Positions 1 to 5,222 of a stretch of DNA of 7,284 nt are shown here, piece after piece (positions within the stretch are counted from its first letter, which is position 1; each line of letters starts with the position of its first letter). The translations under genes and the position numbers were made by a program. Origin of the DNA: Opitutia bacterium UBA4654 (GTDB taxonomy: Bacteria > Verrucomicrobiota > Verrucomicrobiia > Opitutales > Intestinicryptomonadaceae); the NCBI GenBank assembly GCA_002405555.1, contig DHMA01000065.1, positions 1,051-8,334 on the forward strand, in the 5' to 3' direction. Under the pieces are notes generated by a model. The model saw only the letters and a list, made by a program, of their open reading frames with translations. It did no database searches and was not told the origin of the DNA.

Positions 1-1239
1 ATAGCGCACGAGCAGTCTGCCCTCTTTGCCCAGCGCGGACTCGCATTCGGCGATTGCCTTCGATAGGTTTGCGGTCTCCGCAATCGGCGTTTTGCGAGCC
101 ACTTTCACGGCTTTCGAAACCTGCGGATACATCGAAATTCCGCCGCGCAGTTCCGAGAGTTTGCCGCCCCTGTCAGCCATGACCGAAAGCAGCGCGAGCG
201 CCGCCGCCAGTCCGTCTCCGCAGGGCGACACTTCCGAGAATATGAAGTGCCCCGAATTTTCGCCGCCCACCGAGCAGCCGCGCGCGAGCATTTCGCGCAT
301 TACGAGCCTGTCGCCGATTCCGCTTCTGAAAACCGACACGCCGCTTTTTGCGAGCGATTCGTCAAGCCCCATGTTGCTTTGGAGGGTCGTGACGATTGCG
401 TTTGAGGCAAGCGCGCCGCGCTCCTTTGCGTCGAGGGCTATTAGCCCAAGAATTTCCTCGCCCTCCAAAATCGAACCCGTTTCGTCGGAGACCACGACCC
501 TGTCGCCGTCGCCGTCGTGAGCAAAGCCGACGTCCGCGCCCACGCGCCTGCAAAGTTCGGAAATTTTTTCGGGGTGCTGGCTGCCGATTCCGTCGTTGAT
601 GTTAAGCCCCGTCGGCTCGCAACCCGCCTCGAAAACCTCCGCGCCGTATTCGGCAAAGACTTTCGACGAAATTTTGCTCGTCGCGCCGTTCGCCATGTCG
701 ATTGCAACTTTCAGCCCTTTCAGAAAATTCTTCGGGAAAATCGACGCCATTTTTTTTGCGTACTCGTTGCGGGCAAACGCGCCCGTCTCTATTTTGCGGG
801 GCGCAAATGTTTTCGGCGCGTAGGACGCGTCGGGGCGGTAGTGTTTTTCGAGCAGAACTTCGAGCCGCTCCTGAGCGTCGTCTTCTACTTTTCTTGCGGC
901 TGAGTCGAAAAATTTAATGCCGTTGTCGGTATGCGGATTGTGGGAGGCGGTAATCATTGCGCCCATTGCCGCCCCGCGCGAGAGCACGCCGTATGCGAGT
1001 GCGGGCGTGGGCAGAACGCCCAAGTCTTCGAACTCCGCGCCGCCCCTTTCGAGCCCCGAGCAGAACGCCGCTTTGAGCGCGTCGGTCGAAGCGCGGGTGT
1101 CGCCGCCGACCACTATTTTTCCGCCGCCGTTTTCGGCGAGGTATTCCGCCGCCGCAACGCCCAACGCTGCGAAAAACGGCTCGCTGATTTCCGTATCCCC
1201 GTATGTTCCGCGGATACCGTCCGTTCCGAAATATTTCAT
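1..1239 (-). CDS. glmM: Phosphoglucosamine mutase GlmM (3' end missing)
   Basis: Converts glucosamine-6-phosphate to glucosamine-1-phosphate in the cytoplasm, feeding UDP-GlcNAc synthesis for peptidoglycan and LPS. Translating the minus strand from the ATG at 1239 gives 413 open codons to the window edge. The protein begins MKYFGTDGIRG, the family's N-terminal signature. The phosphoserine loop TASHNP places the catalytic Ser at residue 99. The metal-binding DGDGDR lies at 242-247 and the sugar-specificity loop GGENSG at 325-330; these positions fit the roughly 445-residue GlmM family rather than longer hexose phosphomutases. The window cuts it at ...LLVRY, just where the C-terminal phosphate-binding R-x-SGTE loop should begin, so about 30 residues are missing. 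The start is firm: GGAGGG at 1247-1252 lies 7 bases upstream, inside the end of the preceding gene, whose stop is only 2 bases away. Confidence 0.96.
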   Translation of the reverse strand, partial: MKYFGTDGIRGTYGDTEISEPFFAALGVAAAEYLAENGGGKIVVGGDTRASTDALKAAFCSGLERGGAEFEDLGVLPTPALAYGVLSRGAAMGAMITASHNPHTDNGIKFFDSAARKVEDDAQERLEVLLEKHYRPDASYAPKTFAPRKIETGAFARNEYAKKMASIFPKNFLKGLKVAIDMANGATSKISSKVFAEYGAEVFEAGCEPTGLNINDGIGSQHPEKISELCRRVGADVGFAHDGDGDRVVVSDETGSILEGEEILGLIALDAKERGALASNAIVTTLQSNMGLDESLAKSGVSVFRSGIGDRLVMREMLARGCSVGGENSGHFIFSEVSPCGDGLAAALALLSVMADRGGKLSELRGGISMYPQVSKAVKVARKTPIAETANLSKAIAECESALGKEGRLLVRY

Positions 1240-1241
1240 TG

Positions 1242-1484
1242 TCAGTCCCTCCTTCGGGTGTGTTTTTGTATTATGTCGGAAAGCTCTTCGGGCGAGGCGT
1301 CTTCAAGCTCCTTGCCGCGCCGTTTGAGGTCTTCAAAAGTTTTTATGACGGTTTCGGTCATGGCGTCGTGGGTTTCCTCAGTGCCGCCCACGAGCAGGAA
1401 TTTCTCCGCCTGTGTTATGCGTTTTTGTCCGTCCGAGTCGAGACCGATTCCGAACAGTTTTGATTTTCCGTCGTTTGCGCGCAT
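1242..1484 (-). CDS. Small protein of unknown function (80 aa) between scpA and glmM
   Basis: I do not recognise a family. The 80-residue product has no signal peptide, no membrane segment and no cysteine. Its N-terminal half carries KLFGIGLDSDGQKRITQ followed by a Gly/Thr-rich turn (LLVGGTEETHDAMTE). Its C-terminal half is a charged, probably helical segment (KTFEDLKRRGKELEDASPEEL) with a basic HTRRRD tail. Reality is supported by its place in the operon: its ATG is one base after the scpA stop, its TGA is two bases before the glmM ATG, and a purine-rich GAGGAGGG lies about 12 bases before its start. Without the ORF the operon would have an odd 250-base hole. It is probably a cytoplasmic soluble protein. 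A link to ScpA or GlmM is guesswork from position only. Confidence 0.8.
   Translation of the reverse strand: MRANDGKSKLFGIGLDSDGQKRITQAEKFLLVGGTEETHDAMTETVIKTFEDLKRRGKELEDASPEELSDIIQKHTRRRD
1247..1252 (-). promoter_or_regulatory. Ribosome binding site of glmM inside the preceding ORF
   Basis: The minus strand reads GGAGGG, then 7 bases, then ATG at 1239. The site overlaps the last codons of the 80-residue ORF, whose TGA is at 1242-1244. This arrangement suggests that translation of glmM is coupled to that ORF. Confidence 0.75.
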
Positions 1485-1485
1485 T

Positions 1486-2298
1486 TTAAATTTCGCCCTC
1501 CTCTTCGTCGTCGGCGGCGGGTTTTTCGTCGCCTATTTTTTCGCAGTATATTTCGCCGAAGCCTTCGTCCTGTCTGATGAAAAGGCGTTTGAGCCTTGTG
1601 AGTTCGAGCATTGCAAGGAATGTCGCCATCAGCGACACCAAGCCCGTTTTTTTCCCTTCGAACAGCGACGAAAACGTGAATTTGCGCTCCCCGAAGTTCA
1701 GAATATACTCCATTCTGTCGGCTACCGTAATATTTTCGTTTGTGATTTCGCCCTGCACGAGTTTTTCGGCGAGTCTGCGCAAAATCAGGTTGAACGCCGT
1801 CCAAATCTCCATTTTGTCGGACGCCTTCAAGGGTCTGTCGGCCACGATTTCCTTGTCCGAAATTCTGCGCTCCCCGAAGTTCTGCCGCGAGTCTATCATG
1901 TCTTCGAGCGAGTCCGCCGCCGCCTTGATTTTCTTGTACTCCAAGAGCTGTTCAACCAGCTGCCAGCGCGGGTCTATGTCGGCGTCGCCGTCCTCCTCCG
2001 CCGCCTGCACCACGCGCTCGTCGGTCGGCAGAAGCATGCGGCTTTTGATGTACATGAGCGTTGCCGCCATCACGAAAAACTCTCCCGCCACGTCGAGCGA
2101 CATCTTTTCCATCGACCTCAGCACCGCCATGTATTGGCGCGTAATTTCGGCAATCGGAATGTCGTAGATGTCGATTTCGTTCTTCCTGATTAGGAACAAA
2201 AGCAGGTCGAGCGGGCCTTCGAACACGTTCAGTTTGACGGACATTTCGAAGCCGCCGCCCGCGAGCGCGTCGTCGACGTTCTGTATTTCCGCCGCCAT
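1486..2298 (-). CDS. scpA: Segregation and condensation protein A (ScpA, kleisin subunit)
   Basis: Kleisin subunit of the bacterial SMC-ScpAB condensin, which bridges the SMC heads and helps compact and segregate the chromosome. The N-terminal block VFEGPLDLLLFLI (about residues 24-36), followed by EIDIYDIPIAEITRQYM, is the hallmark of the family. The next block, FFVMAATLMYIKSRMLLP, is also typical. A C-terminal region around residues 180-245 (LLRRLAEKL through FSSLFEG to LELTRLKRL) fits the winged-helix end that binds the other SMC head. The tail is acidic (DDEEEGEI). The first ATG, at 2298, is one base after the lptD stop but has no clear Shine-Dalgarno sequence. An internal ATG at 2244 gives MSVKLNVFEGP, which matches the usual family start better, so the true product may be 252 rather than 270 residues. 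No scpB or smc lies in the window. Confidence 0.95.
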   Translation of the reverse strand: MAAEIQNVDDALAGGGFEMSVKLNVFEGPLDLLLFLIRKNEIDIYDIPIAEITRQYMAVLRSMEKMSLDVAGEFFVMAATLMYIKSRMLLPTDERVVQAAEEDGDADIDPRWQLVEQLLEYKKIKAAADSLEDMIDSRQNFGERRISDKEIVADRPLKASDKMEIWTAFNLILRRLAEKLVQGEITNENITVADRMEYILNFGERKFTFSSLFEGKKTGLVSLMATFLAMLELTRLKRLFIRQDEGFGEIYCEKIGDEKPAADDEEEGEI

Positions 2299-2299
2299 A

Positions 2300-4561
2300 T
2301 CAGAAAATCATCATGCTAACGCGCGCGCCGAACGAAAAGTTGTTTTGGCGTTTCGAGCCGGAGCGTTCGCTTATCATGTATTCTATCGCCCAAGAGTTGC
2401 CTATGCGCGTCCAGAGTCCGTAGGTTTGGTCCGTGAACGAAGAGAGGCGTTCGTCGTAGCTCCAGCGGCCGAACACTTTGTAGCGTTCGCTGATTCTGTA
2501 TTCGGCAAGCGCGGTGTACTGCGTGATTGCGTTTTTGAGGTAGCTTGCGATGAAGTAAACCGAGAACGCGTCGCCGTCGAGCAGCCCGACGTACGCGTTC
2601 GTTTCGGGCAGGTCTATTCTGTCGAGGTTAATGCGCGTGTACGAGCCTATCGTGAGCCAGCGGGCGGGCGAGACCGACGCGTTCACGAACAGGTCGGAGA
2701 ACGATTTTTCGCCGTCCGCCTGCGGAATTTCGCGTTTGTCGAAGTTGACGTCCTGATACACGTCGAAGCGCGCAATCTCGCGCGAGCCGTATTCGTCGTC
2801 GCGCGTTTCGAACACGTTCTGCACCCCGAAGCGCATTGTGTTTGTCGCTACGATTTCGTCGGCGTTGCGCAGTGTGCCGAGGTCGAGCACGGGCGGGTAT
2901 GTCGTAAGGTATTCGGTGTCTATCTGCGGAATCTTTCCCCTGCCCTGTTCGGCGGCGGGTATGTAGCGGTACGATATTTGCGGAATCAGGTGGTGGCGGA
3001 TTCCGTCGATTCCCATTGTTTTGCTTTCGTATTCCCACGTTCCCCAAACGTCCATTTGGGCGTCGAAGCCGACTTGTCCGAGAAATCTGGCGTAGTCGCC
3101 GCCGCCCTCCGCGTTTGCGTAGTATGTTGCGCGTCCGCCGATTACGGGCGTGATTTTGCTCCACGACGAAAGCTCTATCGGGCGGTAGATGCCGTAGTAC
3201 GCGTCGGCGCGGTTCGAGTACAGGTAGTTTGCGCTCGACATCGGGTCGAATTTCCTGAGGTATGCGTACGACGCAAAGCCCGTCTGGTATGCGCCCGTGT
3301 TGAAAATCTCCACAGGCTGGACGTCCACGCGGACTTCGGGCAGGCGTTGCTGGACAATCTCCCAGCTGTTCGGAGCGAAGCGCGTGAACACCGACCCCGT
3401 GAAAAATTCGCCGTAGTAGACAGCCTCGCCGAAGTTGTCGGGCGTTTGGTTGTCGTAGAAAAGTTCGGGGCGGAAGTCGCGCGTAATAAATTCGTCGCTC
3501 CAATAGCTTAGGTTGCCCGTGAGCGAAATTTTATCGTCGAATGTCTGTTTATGTCTGAATTCCGCGAAGAATCTGTCCGTACCGATTTTCCTTCCAAGAG
3601 AGTCCTCCCCGCGTATCGACGCGTTGCCGTGGTCGTTGATATACGCCCCCTGCGCCCAGCCGCTGAGCACCGTGTTCGCAAGTTCCGCATCGTAGTTTGC
3701 GGCAGGCCCGAAGAGCACCGAGCGTTTTGTATAATAGTCGAGCAGCACTCCGGGGGAGACGTCGCCGAGTCCGTTATAATAAAGGTTGTTGCGGATATAC
3801 GCGCCGTAGTCGCCGTTATAGCCCGCGCTCGTGTTTATGTCGAACGGCGGTCTTTGCAAGCCGTGTTGCGAGTATTTCGGAACGTAGAAGAACGGCACGG
3901 GCCCCACTGCGAGTGTTGCGTCGTCCATCGACAGAATGTCCGTCTCCTTATCGTATGAAATGGCCGACGCCGACGCCGACATTGACGTGCTCGCGGGTTC
4001 GCCGAAGTACATGTACGACTCGCCCAGCGACACTTTCGATTTGTCCGCGTCCAATGACGTAGACTCCGCGAACACTGGCGACGACCCGAATTTTACATAG
4101 TCCGACTTCGTTGCGTCGTTTTTGAAATCCACGTAGATGTCGTCCGACGTTATTCTCGCCCTGTCTGCCGATATTTTTACGTCGCCTTTCGCCTTTGCGT
4201 ATCCCTGTGTTTCCGAAAATTCTACCCTGTCCGCCCCCAATTCGTAGTTCTTATCCGAAATCTTTGCGTTGCCGCTGGCGGTAAGTTTTCCCGACCCGTC
4301 GTCGGCGTACTCGAATTTATCTGCCGACAGTTCGGGCGCGGCGTCTTTTGTAAACCTCGAAATCAGCGACTTCTCTTTTGTCGGCTTCTCCGTCTTCTCT
4401 GCGGGCTTTTCCCTCAGCGCGCGCTGGTGCGCAAGCGACACCCACGGTATATCGCGGCGCATACGCCCCGTTTTTCCGCCTTCCGATGTCTCCGCGCCCT
4501 GCACTGTCATGCACGCCGTCCCGACTATCGCCAATATTCCCAATAGTAATTTCACACCCAA
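2300..4561 (-). CDS. lptD: LPS-assembly protein LptD (OstA family outer-membrane barrel)
   Basis: Outer-membrane translocon that inserts LPS into the outer leaflet, normally plugged by the lipoprotein LptE. The 753 residues compare with 784 in E. coli. Seen: a hydrophobic signal peptide (about 1-21); a Lys/Glu-rich linker (about 25-75); a periplasmic OstA jellyroll (about 76-215) with repeated units such as KLTASGNAKI, GADRVEF and KAKGDVKI; the LptD-typical PVPFFYVPKYSQ (221-232) and NGDYGAYIRNNLYY; HHLIPQISYRY near 523; and a Tyr/Trp-rich barrel ending in ARVSMMIF, with a terminal Phe as expected of a BAM signal. The only cysteine is Cys17 in the signal region, so the disulfides of E. coli LptD cannot form. 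The first possible start is TTG at 4561; GTG at 4555 is an alternative. A GGGAGGGG lies at 4574-4581, rather far from either. It appears to be the first gene of the operon. Confidence 0.92.
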   Translation of the reverse strand: MGVKLLLGILAIVGTACMTVQGAETSEGGKTGRMRRDIPWVSLAHQRALREKPAEKTEKPTKEKSLISRFTKDAAPELSADKFEYADDGSGKLTASGNAKISDKNYELGADRVEFSETQGYAKAKGDVKISADRARITSDDIYVDFKNDATKSDYVKFGSSPVFAESTSLDADKSKVSLGESYMYFGEPASTSMSASASAISYDKETDILSMDDATLAVGPVPFFYVPKYSQHGLQRPPFDINTSAGYNGDYGAYIRNNLYYNGLGDVSPGVLLDYYTKRSVLFGPAANYDAELANTVLSGWAQGAYINDHGNASIRGEDSLGRKIGTDRFFAEFRHKQTFDDKISLTGNLSYWSDEFITRDFRPELFYDNQTPDNFGEAVYYGEFFTGSVFTRFAPNSWEIVQQRLPEVRVDVQPVEIFNTGAYQTGFASYAYLRKFDPMSSANYLYSNRADAYYGIYRPIELSSWSKITPVIGGRATYYANAEGGGDYARFLGQVGFDAQMDVWGTWEYESKTMGIDGIRHHLIPQISYRYIPAAEQGRGKIPQIDTEYLTTYPPVLDLGTLRNADEIVATNTMRFGVQNVFETRDDEYGSREIARFDVYQDVNFDKREIPQADGEKSFSDLFVNASVSPARWLTIGSYTRINLDRIDLPETNAYVGLLDGDAFSVYFIASYLKNAITQYTALAEYRISERYKVFGRWSYDERLSSFTDQTYGLWTRIGNSWAIEYMISERSGSKRQNNFSFGARVSMMIF

Positions 4562-4591
4562 CTTTCTACCCCACCCCTCCCAAATGACAAG

Positions 4592-4598
4592 AAAAAAA
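4592..4598 (-). other. T7 run in the presumed lptD leader
   Basis: Seven T's on the minus strand about 30 bases before the lptD start. They follow a GC-rich stretch (4599-4676) with several possible stems, the closest being GGCGC/GCGCC. The layout resembles an attenuator, but no strong stem abuts the T run directly, so terminator activity is uncertain. Confidence 0.3.
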
Positions 4599-4623
4599 GG
4601 CAGGCGCAGGCTGCACGGGCGCG

Positions 4624-4687
4624 AGCCGCGCCGCTCGTCGGAGCTTTGCTCCTTTCTGTGATAATGCGGCGCGGCTATAACCGCGCC
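4624..4687. repeat. Three-armed set of overlapping inverted repeats upstream of lptD
   Basis: Arm A, AGCCGCGCCGC (4624-4634), is perfectly complementary over 11 bp to arm B, GCGGCGCGGCT (4666-4676). Arm B also pairs over 7 bp with arm C, CCGCGCC (4681-4687), across a 6-base loop. The A:B and B:C pairings exclude each other. A 5-bp hairpin (GGAGC-TTT-GCTCC, 4640-4652) sits between A and B. The region is noncoding and lies within the presumed lptD leader. It could be a regulatory RNA structure or simply a GC-rich intergenic palindrome element. Confidence 0.6.
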
Positions 4688-4705
4688 TTTCCCCGATTAG
4701 TTCGT

Positions 4706-4720
4706 ATTGGCTTCGCCAAT
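4706..4720. repeat. Short perfect hairpin ATTGGC-TTC-GCCAAT
   Basis: Six base pairs closed by a three-base loop. It is one of three triloop hairpins in this intergenic region; the others are at 4640-4652 and 4771-4783. No T run follows on either strand, so it is not an obvious terminator. Confidence 0.5.
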
Positions 4721-4770
4721 TACTGGCGTTGGGAAATGCCGAACGTTTGCAAGAAACAGATTTAAATAGT

Positions 4771-4783
4771 CGCGCTTTGCGCG
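4771..4783. repeat. Short perfect hairpin CGCGC-TTT-GCGCG
   Basis: Five base pairs with a TTT loop, just past the ferredoxin terminator as read on the minus strand. It has the same loop size and GC-TTY-GC core as the hairpins at 4640-4652 and 4706-4720. Confidence 0.45.
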
Positions 4784-4795
4784 GGGAATGGGCGC

Positions 4796-4820
4796 AAAAA
4801 AAGCGCGGTTTGCGCCGCGC
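4796..4820 (-). terminator. Intrinsic terminator of the ferredoxin gene
   Basis: The minus strand reads GCGCGG, a CGCAAA loop, CCGCGC, then seven T's (4802-4796). It starts 25 bases after the ferredoxin stop codon and should separate that gene from the lptD operon downstream. Confidence 0.85.
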
Positions 4821-4845
4821 CGTGATGGTTTAAATATTGTTGCAA

Positions 4846-5076
4846 TTATTCGCCGTCGTCGCCGATTGCCTGTACGGGGCACGATTCCATTGCTTCCGTG
4901 CAGAGTGCCGTGTCGGCGTCCGATTCGGGCTGTTTTGCGACGTACGCGCAACCGCTGTCGCTCATTTGGAAAAAGCCTTCCGCCGTGGAATTGCAGAGGG
5001 CGCAACCTATGCACTGCGAGTCAACGTAGAATTTGCCCGCAACGTTAAATTCGTTCTTTTCTGATTTATCTGCCAT
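4846..5076 (-). CDS. Small single-cluster ferredoxin
   Basis: Soluble cytoplasmic electron carrier of 76 residues. Cys22, Cys25 and Cys28 form CIGCALC, and Cys66 is followed by Pro (CPVQAI). This is the ligand pattern of mono-cluster [4Fe-4S] ferredoxins, with a single CxxCxxC and a distant CP rather than the two repeats of clostridial ferredoxins. Two further cysteines, 43 and 59, could form the disulfide seen in some ferredoxins of this class (Desulfovibrio gigas and Pyrococcus type); this is inferred. The protein is strongly acidic, as expected. The ATG at 5076 (MADKSEKNEF) is preferred over the upstream TTG at 5088, because family members begin only a few residues before the FYVD segment. 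No good Shine-Dalgarno sequence is visible. The gene stands alone, is divergent from the glycosidase-like gene, and is followed by its own terminator. The redox partner is unknown. Confidence 0.92.
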   Translation of the reverse strand: MADKSEKNEFNVAGKFYVDSQCIGCALCNSTAEGFFQMSDSGCAYVAKQPESDADTALCTEAMESCPVQAIGDDGE

Positions 5077-5086
5077 AATGTTGTTC

Positions 5087-5114
5087 AAGGTACATTTCGG
5101 AGGCTATCAGTCAA
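5087..5114 (-). promoter_or_regulatory. Possible promoter of the ferredoxin gene
   Basis: The minus strand has TTGACT (5114-5109), a 16-base spacer, and TACCTT (5092-5087). The -10 match is poor. Transcription would begin only a few bases before the ATG at 5076, giving a nearly leaderless message, which would agree with the lack of a visible ribosome binding site. Confidence 0.25.
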
Positions 5115-5160
5115 GTTTTTTCGAGTCTTTGTGCGCAAATTAATTTAACGGGCTTTTATC

Positions 5161-5189
5161 TTGACAGTTGCCTGCTCTAACGATTGAGT
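5161..5189 (+). promoter_or_regulatory. Possible promoter of the secreted glycosidase-like gene
   Basis: A perfect -35 box, TTGACA (5161-5166), is followed 17 bases later by a weak -10 (TTGAGT, 5184-5189). An AT-rich segment (5137-5160) lies just upstream. The start point would fall near 5196, about 27 bases before the ATG at 5223. If right, it rules out the upstream TTG at 5184 as the translation start. Confidence 0.35.
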
Positions 5190-5213
5190 ACTGGAATTTC
5201 AGTCATTCAGCAC

Positions 5214-5217
5214 AGGA
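5214..5217 (+). promoter_or_regulatory. Ribosome binding site that fixes the start at 5223
   Basis: AGGA ends 5 bases before the ATG at 5223. The alternative in-frame TTG at 5184 has no comparable site and would place 13 polar residues ahead of the signal peptide. Confidence 0.6.
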
Positions 5218-5222
5218 TATAT

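Noticed and set aside
26..520. Plus-strand frame of 164 codons at the left edge
   Set aside because: It is antisense to glmM, whose sugar-binding and metal-binding motifs lie in exactly this stretch. It is a Ser/Pro-rich shadow.
931..2193. Long plus-strand open frame of 420 codons
   Set aside because: It lies antisense to glmM, the small ORF and scpA, all of which have clear family motifs or operon spacing. Its product is rich in Arg, Phe and Val without domain logic, as expected of a shadow frame in GC-rich DNA.
2168..3511. Long plus-strand open frame of 447 codons
   Set aside because: It is antisense to lptD, with repetitive RVRV/FVEV-type composition and no recognisable motif or ribosome site.
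4668..4690. Plus-strand hairpin GGCGCGG-CTATAA-CCGCGCC followed by TTT as a terminator
   Set aside because: Only three T's follow and no plus-strand gene lies upstream to be terminated. It is better read as part of the competing inverted repeats.
4562..4845. CRISPR array, tRNA or mobile-element remnant in the palindrome-rich intergenic region
   Set aside because: There are no regularly repeated units, cloverleaf, transposase fragment or target-site duplication; the hairpin stems differ in sequence.
5184..5222. TTG start 13 codons upstream of the secreted protein
   Set aside because: It would put a polar stretch before the signal peptide, has no ribosome site and overlaps a possible -10 box. 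The ATG at 5223 has AGGA at suitable spacing.
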